From Pseudoalteromonas sp. MEBiC 03607 (GTDB taxonomy: Bacteria; Pseudomonadota; Gammaproteobacteria; Enterobacterales; Alteromonadaceae): a stretch of DNA of 64,000 nucleotides. Below the pieces are notes generated by a model. The model was not told where the DNA came from and did not search any database. It saw nothing but the letters and a program-made list of their open reading frames with translations. The position numbers and the translations under genes were made by a program. Shown here piece after piece: positions 1-7,611 of this stretch. The stretch is from contig NZ_SRRY01000002.1 in assembly GCF_004792295.1 (NCBI RefSeq), forward strand, positions 248,001 through 312,000, in the 5' to 3' direction. The first letter of the stretch is position 1. Each line of letters begins with the position of its first letter.

Positions 1-1
1 G

Positions 2-1003
2 CAGCTTGCTATTGCTGATGAGAGCCTAGTTAAGCGTTTAACTGAGCATGCCAGCGCAATTAATTTAGTGCGTGATTTAGTCAATACACCTGCTGCAGAT
101 ATGATGCCACAACATTTATCACAAGTGATGGCTGATTTAGCTGACACCTTTGATGGTGAGTTCAGCGAATGGGTGGGTGATGAATTATTAGAGCAAAATT
201 ACCCAACGATTCACATGGTTGGTCGTGCTTCGGAAAACAAACCGCGTTTACTTGATTTACGTTGGGGTGCAAAAGATGCTCCGCAGATTACCTTAGTTGG
301 TAAGGGTGTTTGCTTTGATTCTGGCGGTTTAGATTTAAAACCAAGTTCTGGCATGCGTAACATGAAAAAAGACATGGGCGGTGCCGCGCATGTTATTGGC
401 CTTGCACAGTTAATTATGGCTGCCAACTTACCAATTCGCTTACGTGTATTGGTACCTGCGGTTGAAAATGCGGTTTCTAGAAATGCATTTAGACCAGGTG
501 ATGTGATCAAAACACGTAAAGGGATCACTGTTGAAATTGATAACACCGATGCCGAAGGCCGTTTAGTTCTGTGTGATGCACTTGCTGAAGCACAAAACGA
601 TAATCCAGATCTAATCGTAGACTTTGCAACCCTAACAGGCGCTTGTAGAGTAGCATTAGGTACTGAATTACCAGGCTTTTTCGCCAATAATCGTGATGTT
701 GCGAACAAATTAATAGATGCAGGCGAAAGCTGTCATGACCCTGTTTGGCAACTTCCTTTATTTGATCAATACAAAGCATTATTAAAAAGTGATGTAGCAG
801 ATATCGCCAATTGTGCTTCAACGCCATTTGGTGGTGCAATCACTGCCGCGCTTTACTTAAAAGAGTTTATCGAACCAAGCACGCCTTGGGTTCACTTTGA
901 TGTGATGGCTTGGAACGTCCGCTCATTGCCGGGTCGTCCTGCAGGCGGTGAAGCATTGGGCATTCGTGCCGTGTTTAATTATCTACAAGATCGTTTTCAA
1001 TAA
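2..1003 (+). CDS. M17 family leucyl aminopeptidase, 5' end missing
   Basis: This is the C-terminal part of a cytosolic two-metal leucyl aminopeptidase, which removes N-terminal residues from peptides. The frame is already open at base 2, so the gene starts upstream; the GTG at 68 is internal. The family metal-binding segment VGKGVCFDSGG is at bases 297-330, and the M17 signature NTDAEGRL is at about 541-567, followed by the usual ATLTGA segment. The N-terminal M17 domain lies outside the window. The stop codon is one base away from the stop of the convergent VOC gene, so there is no room for a terminator between them. The family is certain; which paralogue (PepA or PepB type) cannot be told from this fragment. 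Confidence 0.9.
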   Translation, partial: QLAIADESLVKRLTEHASAINLVRDLVNTPAADMMPQHLSQVMADLADTFDGEFSEWVGDELLEQNYPTIHMVGRASENKPRLLDLRWGAKDAPQITLVGKGVCFDSGGLDLKPSSGMRNMKKDMGGAAHVIGLAQLIMAANLPIRLRVLVPAVENAVSRNAFRPGDVIKTRKGITVEIDNTDAEGRLVLCDALAEAQNDNPDLIVDFATLTGACRVALGTELPGFFANNRDVANKLIDAGESCHDPVWQLPLFDQYKALLKSDVADIANCASTPFGGAITAALYLKEFIEPSTPWVHFDVMAWNVRSLPGRPAGGEALGIRAVFNYLQDRFQ

Positions 1004-1004
1004 T

Positions 1005-1391
1005 TTAGAGTTGATATAGCTCTAACGGTAAATCATCGGGATCGGCAAAAAATGTAAATTGCTTCCCGGTGATTTCATCTACTCTTATTTCTTCTACGCT
1101 AATACCCTGTGTTTCTAAATAGTGTTTTGATTTTGCAATATCGGCAACTTTAAACGCTAAATGGCGAAGCCCTTGAGCTTCTGGGTAGCTTGGTCTTTGT
1201 GGCGCGCCAGGAAACGAAAACAACTCTAATTGGCTGCCATCAGGAAGCGCTAAATCTAATTTATACGAGTCACGTTCAGCGCGGTATAGTTCGTGAATAA
1301 TCGGCAGTTTTAAAACTTCACTATAGAAGTGCTTTGACTTTTCATAGTTGCTACAGATGATTGCAGCGTGATGTATGCCTAATAATTCCAT
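1005..1391 (-). CDS. VOC family protein (glyoxalase-like, YaeR type)
   Basis: A single-module vicinal-oxygen-chelate protein of 128 residues, close in length and pattern to E. coli YaeR. It opens with IHHAAIICSNYEKS, has a central LRHLAFKV, and ends with FFADPDDLPLELYQL, the typical repeated beta-alpha-beta-beta-beta layout with His and Glu metal ligands. Family members bind a metal and act on small molecules, but the substrate of this subgroup is not established. The gene follows the FabH-like gene on the same strand, with a terminator hairpin between them, so it probably has its own promoter. A glyoxalase I role is possible but not shown by the sequence. Confidence 0.85.
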   Translation of the reverse strand: MELLGIHHAAIICSNYEKSKHFYSEVLKLPIIHELYRAERDSYKLDLALPDGSQLELFSFPGAPQRPSYPEAQGLRHLAFKVADIAKSKHYLETQGISVEEIRVDEITGKQFTFFADPDDLPLELYQL

Positions 1392-1413
1392 GGTCTAATC
1401 CTTTTATGCTCAT

Positions 1414-1436
1414 AAAAAAACGCGGACTAAGCCGCG
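1414..1436 (-). terminator. Rho-independent terminator of the FabH-like gene
   Basis: On the minus strand a 5-bp G+C stem (CGCGG/CCGCG, 1421-1425 with 1432-1436) with a 6-base loop is followed by seven T residues. It lies 26 bases after the stop of the FabH-like gene and before the VOC gene start. Confidence 0.8.
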
Positions 1437-1461
1437 CTTTTCTATTAATGAGTGTAGGGTA

Positions 1462-2535
1462 TTACTCTGCCGCTTTACATGCCGCAACAGCTGGCGCAAC
1501 AAGTTCAAGACCTGTTTTATCACACTCAGGTAGAGCAGCATCAGATACCGCAATTGGTGTAACGCGTTCGCCCCATTTAATATAACTTGCAGCCCAAGTT
1601 AAACCAGCACCAAAGGCTGCTGACATAATGTTTGAGTTAGGCTTGATGAGGCCTTGCTCAACAGCTTCACAAATTGCAATTGCAATTGTCGCTGCAGAGG
1701 TATTACCGTAATCGGCAATGTTCACCATGACTTTGTCGTCAGCTACTTTTAAGCGTTGCTGAATGGCTTGGATGATACGTAAATTAGCTTGGTGAGGAAC
1801 TAATACATCAATATCATCAAGTTGCAATTGCGCTTGGTTTAGCACGTCATCACAGGCTTCACTCATGCCTTTAACTGCACGTTTGAAGATTTCGCGACCT
1901 TCGAATAATAAGTTTGACGGACCAATTGGCTCATATTTATTTAAATCGCTACCAAAGTTCTCAATATGCAGGATATCGCGGTCTTCACTATCACAGCCTG
2001 TTTTAGTCGCAAGTAAGCCTGATGGCGTATCTGAGGCTTCTAACACAACGGCACCCGCACCATCACCAAACAGTACAGCACTGTCTCGACGTGACCAGTT
2101 GACATACCAAGTCATGCGCTCAGCAGCAATAACCACGGCCTTTTTAATCATACCGGCACGAATTTGTGCTGTGGCAGCTTGTAAAGCGTATAAAAAGCCT
2201 GAACATGCAGCGTTAGTATCCATTGCTGCAGCGCCAACAGCGCCAATGTTTTTTTGCACTAATGAAGCAGTATTTGCCACCATCGTTGATGGTGTACAGG
2301 TTGCTAATAACACTAAGTCTATGTCTTTGCCGTCAACGCCAGCACAAGCTAGGGCATGTTTTGCAGCAACAGTAGCAAGTTCAGCAGTAGAAACATGGCT
2401 GACACGGCGAGATTTAATGCCTGTACGTGTAGTGATCCATTCATCGTTGGTATCAACAATGTTACTTATTTCATCGTTGCTAATGCTAGCGGGTGGTATA
2501 CATTTACCCCAGCCAGTAATTTGGGCATAAGACAT
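1462..2535 (-). CDS. 3-oxoacyl-ACP synthase III family protein (FabH-like)
   Basis: A thiolase-fold condensing enzyme of 357 residues, which joins an acyl-CoA or acyl-ACP to malonyl-ACP. The full catalytic triad is visible: Cys111 in [11 protein letters not shown], His248 in VPHQAN and Asn278 in YGNTSAAT. It is about 40 residues longer than E. coli FabH because of a C-terminal tail rich in Ala and Glu after the normal end of the fold. It is not in a fab gene cluster, and its neighbours are unrelated, so it may be a second FabH or a specialised ketoacyl synthase. The ATG start is preceded by a purine-rich AAAGAGAAC stretch. The family is certain and the substrate is open. Confidence 0.88.
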   Translation of the reverse strand: MSYAQITGWGKCIPPASISNDEISNIVDTNDEWITTRTGIKSRRVSHVSTAELATVAAKHALACAGVDGKDIDLVLLATCTPSTMVANTASLVQKNIGAVGAAAMDTNAACSGFLYALQAATAQIRAGMIKKAVVIAAERMTWYVNWSRRDSAVLFGDGAGAVVLEASDTPSGLLATKTGCDSEDRDILHIENFGSDLNKYEPIGPSNLLFEGREIFKRAVKGMSEACDDVLNQAQLQLDDIDVLVPHQANLRIIQAIQQRLKVADDKVMVNIADYGNTSAATIAIAICEAVEQGLIKPNSNIMSAAFGAGLTWAASYIKWGERVTPIAVSDAALPECDKTGLELVAPAVAACKAAE

Positions 2536-2686
2536 AATGTGTTCTCTTTATGTGGTCAGACTTGTTAAAATTTTTCAAAGTTATACCAAAAATCACCTCT
2601 CAACACTAGCTTAACGCTTTACTGCATCGTAAATAATGGCATTTGTTCGATATTTAAGTTAAACCTAGTATAAAAAAGAGGCGATT

Positions 2687-3997
2687 ATGAAAAAAATAAA
2701 CTTAAAAATAAGCACATTATCGGTACTGTCCTTATTATCTTCGTTTACGGTTAATGCACAAACCACCATTATTCACGCTGGAAAAATGCTGGTAGGCACA
2801 GAGCAAGATGTCAAAGAGCAGCAAACACTGGTTATTGACGATACCAAAATTACTGCAATTAAAGCAGGCTATTTAACAAAACAGCAGTTAAACCTTAGTA
2901 ATGCAGATGTTATTGATTTAAAAAATCAGATGGTTTTACCAGGCCTGATTGATATGCACGTTCATGTTACCTTTGAGCGTGATGCAAAGCGTAACCCACA
3001 CCAATGGGCAACTGAATACGAAGCAGATTATGCACTTCGTTCTCTAAAATATTTACAGCACACGGTCGATGCCGGTTTTACTTCTGTGCGCGACCTTGGT
3101 AGCAGCTATAAAGTGATCTTCCCATTAAGACGAGCTGTTGAACGTGGCGACATTGTTGGTCCGCGTATTTTTGCTGCAGGAGACATGATCACACCGACCG
3201 GTGGTCACGGTGACATGCATGGCTATCGTCGTGATATTACCAAAGCAACACAAGGCGGTGGCTTGGGTGTGTGTGATGGTGCTGATGATTGTACTCGTGC
3301 GGTACGCGATGTTATCAAAAGTGGTGCCGATGTGATTAAAATTACCGCGACAGGTGGTGTGTTAAGTAATACCGCAGCGGGTGTGAATCAACAATTTACT
3401 GATGAAGAGCTCAGTGCCATTGTTAACACGGCTCATCATTTAGGTCGCAAGGTAACGGCCCATGCTCATGGCACAGAAGGTATAAAAGCGGCACTCAGAG
3501 CTGGGGTTGATTCAATAGAACATGGTTCATTTTTAGATAAAGAAACCGTTAAATTATTTAAAAAGCAAGATGCTTATTTAGTCCCAACTTTACTTGCTGG
3601 TGCTACAGTAAAAGAAGAAGTGCAGAATAACCCAAATATGCCAAAAGCAATTGCTGATAAAGTCGAAGTTGTAGCGCCCAAGATGGAAGCATCGTTTAAG
3701 TTAGCGCTTAAAAATAACGTGAAAATTGCTTTTGGTACTGATTCAGGAGTGTCTAAGCATGGTGATAATGCCAAAGAATTTGAATTACTGGTTAAATACG
3801 GTATGACACCTAAAGAGGCAATTAAGTCCGCAACTGTTGAAGCTGCTAAACTATTAGGCCAAAGTGATAACCTCGGTGACTTGAGTGTTGGTAAACAAGC
3901 AGATATTATCAGCGTTAATATGAATGTGCTTGATAACATTAGTGAACTTAGACAAGTTAACTTTGTTATGAAGGGCGGTAAAGTGCTCAAACAGTAA
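2687..3997 (+). CDS. Secreted amidohydrolase (Xaa-Pro dipeptidase/imidazolonepropionase-like)
   Basis: A metal-dependent amidohydrolase of 436 residues with an N-terminal signal peptide (about residues 1-24, ending VNA), so it probably acts in the periplasm. All ligand motifs of a two-metal site are present: His91 and His93 (DMHVHV), Lys218 for carbamylation (VIKITATGG), His259/His261 (TAHAHG), His279 (SIEHGSF) and Asp352 (FGTDSG). This pattern fits the subgroup whose studied members hydrolyse Xaa-Pro or acylated amino acids; the substrate here is not known. A good ribosome site (AAGAGGCG) precedes the ATG. The next gene starts 8 bases after its stop, so it probably heads the run that includes the RegB/RegA pair. 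Confidence 0.88.
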   Translation: MKKINLKISTLSVLSLLSSFTVNAQTTIIHAGKMLVGTEQDVKEQQTLVIDDTKITAIKAGYLTKQQLNLSNADVIDLKNQMVLPGLIDMHVHVTFERDAKRNPHQWATEYEADYALRSLKYLQHTVDAGFTSVRDLGSSYKVIFPLRRAVERGDIVGPRIFAAGDMITPTGGHGDMHGYRRDITKATQGGGLGVCDGADDCTRAVRDVIKSGADVIKITATGGVLSNTAAGVNQQFTDEELSAIVNTAHHLGRKVTAHAHGTEGIKAALRAGVDSIEHGSFLDKETVKLFKKQDAYLVPTLLAGATVKEEVQNNPNMPKAIADKVEVVAPKMEASFKLALKNNVKIAFGTDSGVSKHGDNAKEFELLVKYGMTPKEAIKSATVEAAKLLGQSDNLGDLSVGKQADIISVNMNVLDNISELRQVNFVMKGGKVLKQ

Positions 3998-4005
3998 GGG
4001 TTACT

Positions 4006-4410
4006 ATGGGCGGCAAAATTAAAGAAACTTTATTTAATCATTTGATTGATGCCGAAAGGCAGTTGTTAGAGCCTGAGGTAAGACAATCTGCAGAAGCACT
4101 TGATGCTTTGCTAGATGATGACTTCATCGAAATTGCAGCAGATGGCACGTCTTTTAATAAGTTCCAAGTATTAACCCGTTTGCCTACTGAGGTGGTACCG
4201 CAGTTTTACAACCAACATTTTAAAGGCCGTATGCTAAGCGATAACATAGCGCAATTGAGCTATCAGGCGGCCTTTAGACGTTCTGCTCGCTCAGAATTTA
4301 ACTATTCAATTCGTATGTCATTGTGGCGTTTTAACGGTAAACAATGGCAAATGGTGTTTCATCAAGGCACGCCATGTGCTGTTTTTACAATTTCTATGGA
4401 TGATGAATAA
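4006..4410 (+). CDS. DUF4440 / NTF2-like protein
   Basis: A small 134-residue protein with no signal peptide. The layout (N-terminal helices LIDAERQLLEPEVRQS, then LLDDDFIEIAADG, and a C-terminal strand pair around SLWRFNGKQWQMVFHQGT) matches the DUF4440 branch of the NTF2-like cone fold. Family members bind small ligands in the cone or act as dimerisation modules; no catalytic function can be assigned. It lies 8 bases after the amidohydrolase and 17 before the sensor kinase, which suggests co-transcription. Confidence 0.8.
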   Translation: MGGKIKETLFNHLIDAERQLLEPEVRQSAEALDALLDDDFIEIAADGTSFNKFQVLTRLPTEVVPQFYNQHFKGRMLSDNIAQLSYQAAFRRSARSEFNYSIRMSLWRFNGKQWQMVFHQGTPCAVFTISMDDE

Positions 4411-4427
4411 TCATTAACACCTCTGCT

Positions 4428-5639
4428 ATGCAAACTGATCCGGCTCTTAGCCGCTTACTGGTGTTAAGAAGTGCCGCAATTGCAGTGCAATTTATTGCTG
4501 TAATGGTTGTGTACTTCTTATTTGAACATCAAATTGCCTTACTGCCTTTACTATCCGTTATTCTAATTGAAGCTATTTTTCAGCTGTTGAGCATATTTGC
4601 TTATCGAAAAGTAACAAAAGCGAAACCTTCTGCTGTATTAATGCAGTTAACTGCTGATTTATTGTTTTTGACGATACTTTTGTCATTGAGTGGTGGGGCA
4701 ACTAACGCGTTTGTGTCGTTATTGTTGTTACCAATTATGATAGCTGCGGTATCTGTTAATGCCAAAGGACTTGCCTATACCGCTGTGCTGGCAATTGCAG
4801 CTTATAGCTTTTTATTGATAAAGATGCCTGAACACACCATGCACCAAATGCAAATGACTCATCATTTTATTGGCATGTGGATTAATTTTGTTATCAGCGC
4901 CATTGTTATCGCATTTGTTATTGGCACATTAAATAGCACGTTAAGGGCCAGAGAAGCTACTATTGCAAAGGCCCGTGAACAGCAACTTAGGCATGAGCAG
5001 CTATTAACACTCGACGGCGCTGCCGCGCAAGTTACGCATCAATTAGCAACACCTCTTGCAAATTTGCAGCTTTTATTTGAAGAGTTGCAAGAACAACAAG
5101 CTGATGATCCCATTGTGCAAGAAATGGCTAAGCCATTGGCACAGTGTAAACAGCAACTTGAACATTTTAGGGCACTATCAAATGCCTTAAGAACCGGTGA
5201 AACACAAAAGGTGATCAGCGCTCAAACATTACAGCATACAATTGAAGATGCCATGACATTGCATTTTCCTGAGCAAAGCTTACAGTGGCTCAATGATGCA
5301 CCACAGTGCTCCATTTTGAGTGATGCTATGTTATTACCAGCAATTTTGAACTTGTTACAAAATGCAGTTTTAGCGAATAAAAAAAACCAACAAAATACTA
5401 TAGAAGCTCACTGGCAAATAGATAACCAACAACTGTCGCTTTCTTTAAGAGATTTTGGGCAAGGTTTTAGTGAGCAACAAATGTCCGCATTAGGAGGGCA
5501 GTTAATGCCAAGCAAAAGCGGTATGGGCATGGCAGTACTGTTATCAAATGTAACTTTAGAGCGTTTAGATGGTTCATTAACGCTATGTAATCACCAACAG
5601 CAGGGTGCAATTGCCACCGTAAGTCTTAAGATCGTATGA
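4428..5639 (+). CDS. regB: RegB/PrrB-family sensor histidine kinase
   Basis: An inner-membrane histidine kinase of 403 residues with about six membrane helices in residues 10-170 and a cytoplasmic kinase domain. The phospho-acceptor His204 lies in THQLATPLANL, the form of H-box typical of RegB/PrrB/ActS kinases. A membrane-loop motif GGATNAF (residues 89-95) corresponds to the RegB ubiquinone-binding heptad GGxxNPF, with Ala in place of Pro. The ATP-binding part has DFGQGF and GMGMAV boxes. The gene overlaps the next response regulator gene by 4 bases (ATGA). RegB kinases sense the redox state of the quinone pool in respiring and photosynthetic bacteria; a redox role here is inferred from family and motif. 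No clear ribosome site precedes the ATG. Confidence 0.85.
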   Translation: MQTDPALSRLLVLRSAAIAVQFIAVMVVYFLFEHQIALLPLLSVILIEAIFQLLSIFAYRKVTKAKPSAVLMQLTADLLFLTILLSLSGGATNAFVSLLLLPIMIAAVSVNAKGLAYTAVLAIAAYSFLLIKMPEHTMHQMQMTHHFIGMWINFVISAIVIAFVIGTLNSTLRAREATIAKAREQQLRHEQLLTLDGAAAQVTHQLATPLANLQLLFEELQEQQADDPIVQEMAKPLAQCKQQLEHFRALSNALRTGETQKVISAQTLQHTIEDAMTLHFPEQSLQWLNDAPQCSILSDAMLLPAILNLLQNAVLANKKNQQNTIEAHWQIDNQQLSLSLRDFGQGFSEQQMSALGGQLMPSKSGMGMAVLLSNVTLERLDGSLTLCNHQQQGAIATVSLKIV

Positions 5640-6169
5640 AACTGTTAATAATCGAAGATGATGTAAACCTTGCCACCACACTGGCAAGGCGTTTTACAAA
5701 ACATGGCTTTGCATGTGAGCTTGCCCATAATAAAGAGCAAGCAATGCAAAAACTAAACGCTGTTGATGCGAGCCACTATTTGGTTGATCTAAAACTCGGT
5801 GACGACAATGGCTTAACCTTAATTAAACCGATAAGAACACAGTTTCCAACTGCTCGCATTGTGCTATTAACCGGTTTTGCAAGTATCGCTAGTGCTGTTG
5901 AAGCAATTCGTTTAGGTGCTGACGACTACCTACCAAAACCTGTTGATTTTAATTCATTATTAAAAACAATCTTGGGTGACGCTGAAGCAAACCCATCATT
6001 AGAAGATACAAAGCCGAGCCAAGTTATGTCGCCAGAGCGATTAGAATGGGAGCATATTCAACATGTACTCCATAGTAATAATGGCAATATTTCCGAAACA
6101 GCACGACAACTCAATATGCACAGGCGAACTTTGCAGCGCAAATTACAAAAAAAACCAGTTCAACAATAA
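5636..6169 (+). CDS. regA: RegA/PrrA-family response regulator
   Basis: A 177-residue DNA-binding response regulator. The receiver domain covers residues 1-115 with acidic pair Asp8/Asp9, phospho-acceptor Asp51 (VDLKLGDD) and the conserved Lys in LPKPVD. The C-terminal part has only a Fis-type helix-turn-helix (about residues 147-170, NISETARQLNMHRRTLQRKL), without an AAA+ domain, as in RegA/PrrA/ActR. The start overlaps the kinase stop, so the two are translationally coupled and form a cognate pair. RegA proteins control respiratory and redox genes; target genes cannot be read from this window. Confidence 0.88.
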   Translation: MKLLIIEDDVNLATTLARRFTKHGFACELAHNKEQAMQKLNAVDASHYLVDLKLGDDNGLTLIKPIRTQFPTARIVLLTGFASIASAVEAIRLGADDYLPKPVDFNSLLKTILGDAEANPSLEDTKPSQVMSPERLEWEHIQHVLHSNNGNISETARQLNMHRRTLQRKLQKKPVQQ

Positions 6170-6322
6170 ATAAGCTGTTTCCTTGGTGGGAACGTGTGTT
6201 GAGTAACATCCTAAAGTATTATTTTGATATAGACAGGTATAAATCTAAGTCTTTTTGGTTTGCTGCATCGCAGATCCTTAACTACAGTCAAATTAGTACT
6301 GTTCGTTGTATGAGTTTGCAAT

Positions 6323-6727
6323 ATGCATTTTTCAGAACTTAATTTTTTTGCTATTTTTTTTGCTGGCCTTGCCTCATTTCTTTTAGGCGCGCTGTGGTAC
6401 TCACCTTGGCTATTTAAGCGAATTTGGATGGAAAGCTGTGGTTTAACAGAGCTTGATTTACAAAGTATCAATCCAATTAAAGTCTTTGGTGGTAGTTTTA
6501 TTTTATGCTGCATAATCGCCTTTAGTTTATCCTTATTCATTGGCTCGCACGTCAATGTAGGAGTGGCAGTAGGTACTGGCTTTATTATTGGTTTATGTTG
6601 GGTTAGCTGTGCCTTGGGGATTGGTTATATTTTTGAGCAGCGCCCATTAAAGCTTTTTTTGGTGAATGCAAGTTACTCTATATTACAGTTTTCACTTATT
6701 GGTCTAGTTTTGGGACTGTGGTCTTAA
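6323..6727 (+). CDS. DUF1761 domain membrane protein
   Basis: A 134-residue inner-membrane protein with four predicted helices. The N-terminal pattern (a hydrophobic helix followed by LGALWYSPWLFKRIWME) is typical of DUF1761 proteins, which have no established function. It stands alone between the RegA-type gene and a small zinc-ribbon gene, with about 150 bases upstream that probably hold its promoter. Confidence 0.75.
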   Translation: MHFSELNFFAIFFAGLASFLLGALWYSPWLFKRIWMESCGLTELDLQSINPIKVFGGSFILCCIIAFSLSLFIGSHVNVGVAVGTGFIIGLCWVSCALGIGYIFEQRPLKLFLVNASYSILQFSLIGLVLGLWS

Positions 6728-6768
6728 CATGGTAGGATCACCGTTTTAGAAGTAAAATCGGGTAGTTA

Positions 6769-7020
6769 ATGGCTAAACCAAATAAAAAAGGCCCAACTAA
6801 AACAGTCGATATTTTTTGCTCACAATGTAAAAGCCAATTATTTAAATACCGCAAAGGTGGAAAAGGGGCCTTGGTTAAATGCTTTATAGAGCGTATTAGC
6901 CAAGACTTTACCAATGAAACAGGCATTTGCCCTGACTGCCAACGTCAATTTGCCCGTGAGACCATGATCCGTGGCGCACCTGCTCTAAAAATCATCGGTG
7001 GTAAGGTGATACATAAATAG
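6769..7020 (+). CDS. Small zinc-ribbon-like protein
   Basis: An 83-residue basic protein with two Cys pairs, CSQC (residues 17-20) and CPDC (about 54-57), the arrangement of a single zinc ribbon. Many Lys residues surround the first pair, so it may bind nucleic acid. I do not recognise a named family with certainty. It lies between two short membrane-protein genes. The ATG has an upstream GGGTAG that could serve as a weak ribosome site. Confidence 0.65.
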   Translation: MAKPNKKGPTKTVDIFCSQCKSQLFKYRKGGKGALVKCFIERISQDFTNETGICPDCQRQFARETMIRGAPALKIIGGKVIHK

Positions 7021-7167
7021 GTTTAAAATACGGACATTTATCCTCGTTTCTTCCTCATGCTCTGATACTATTGACCGGTTTGCTGTTTCAATGAATGAAA
7101 ACAACCCTCCCCATGGATTGGGCCAGTTGTATGGGTATAAACACATGAACAAAATGGATTCACGCAC

Positions 7168-7437
7168 GTGATAGCACTTTTATTTGATATTATTGGCATG
7201 ACAGGCACATTCTTAGTGGTTGGTGCTTTCTTTTTATTACAACTGAATAAAGCATCGCCAACCGGCCTTGTTTATAACATGATGAACTTAACAGGGGCAA
7301 TTCTGTTACTGATTAGTCTTTGTTATAACTTTAACCTTGCTAGTTTTGTTATCGAAATTTTCTGGATAGCAGCGTCACTTATTGGTTTATATAAGTACAT
7401 CAAAGCAAAGCGGACAGGTAATATTGAAACAGCTTAA
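7168..7437 (+). CDS. Small membrane protein, CBU_0592-like
   Basis: An 89-residue protein with three predicted membrane helices. The pattern FDIIGMTGTFLVVGAFFLLQ, then NMMNLTGAILLLISLCYNFN, then SFVIEIFWIAASLIGLYKY matches the small CBU_0592-like membrane family, which has no known function. The start is taken as GTG at 7168, because the two upstream ATGs (7145 and 7154) are in another frame; there is no strong ribosome site, so the start is uncertain. A terminator follows 14 bases after the stop. Confidence 0.65.
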   Translation: MIALLFDIIGMTGTFLVVGAFFLLQLNKASPTGLVYNMMNLTGAILLLISLCYNFNLASFVIEIFWIAASLIGLYKYIKAKRTGNIETA

Positions 7438-7451
7438 TTAAGCTTCATATT

Positions 7452-7483
7452 AAAACCCATTTTTAGTTTAAAATGGGTTTTTT
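7452..7483 (+). terminator. Rho-independent terminator
   Basis: AAAACCCAT and its complement ATGGGTTTT form a stem (from 7452 and from 7473) followed by further T residues. It closes the small membrane-protein gene and separates it from the TonB receptor unit. Confidence 0.75.
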
Positions 7484-7525
7484 GTATCTACTTCCGAGAA
7501 CTCTTCAACTAAAATTATAAAAACA

Positions 7526-7553
7526 TTGCAAGCTTGCCAATCTTTTGTATTAA
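7526..7553 (+). promoter_or_regulatory. Candidate sigma-70 promoter of the TonB receptor/DctBD unit
   Basis: TTGCAA (7526-7531) and TATTAA (7548-7553) are separated by 16 bases. The -35 overlaps a perfect 10-base palindrome GCAAGCTTGC (7528-7537), which could be an operator. Transcription from here would start near 7560, which rules out the TTG at 7534 as the receptor start codon. Confidence 0.45.
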
Positions 7554-7611
7554 TAGTGTAAACAGTGTGTTGCTTTTGCAGCATGGGCTATTAGTACAGG
7601 TATCTCGCAGC

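Noticed and set aside
7534..7611. Longer form of the TonB receptor starting at TTG 7534
   Set aside because: It would place 26 residues before a good signal peptide, and the codon lies between the -35 and -10 boxes of the likely promoter.
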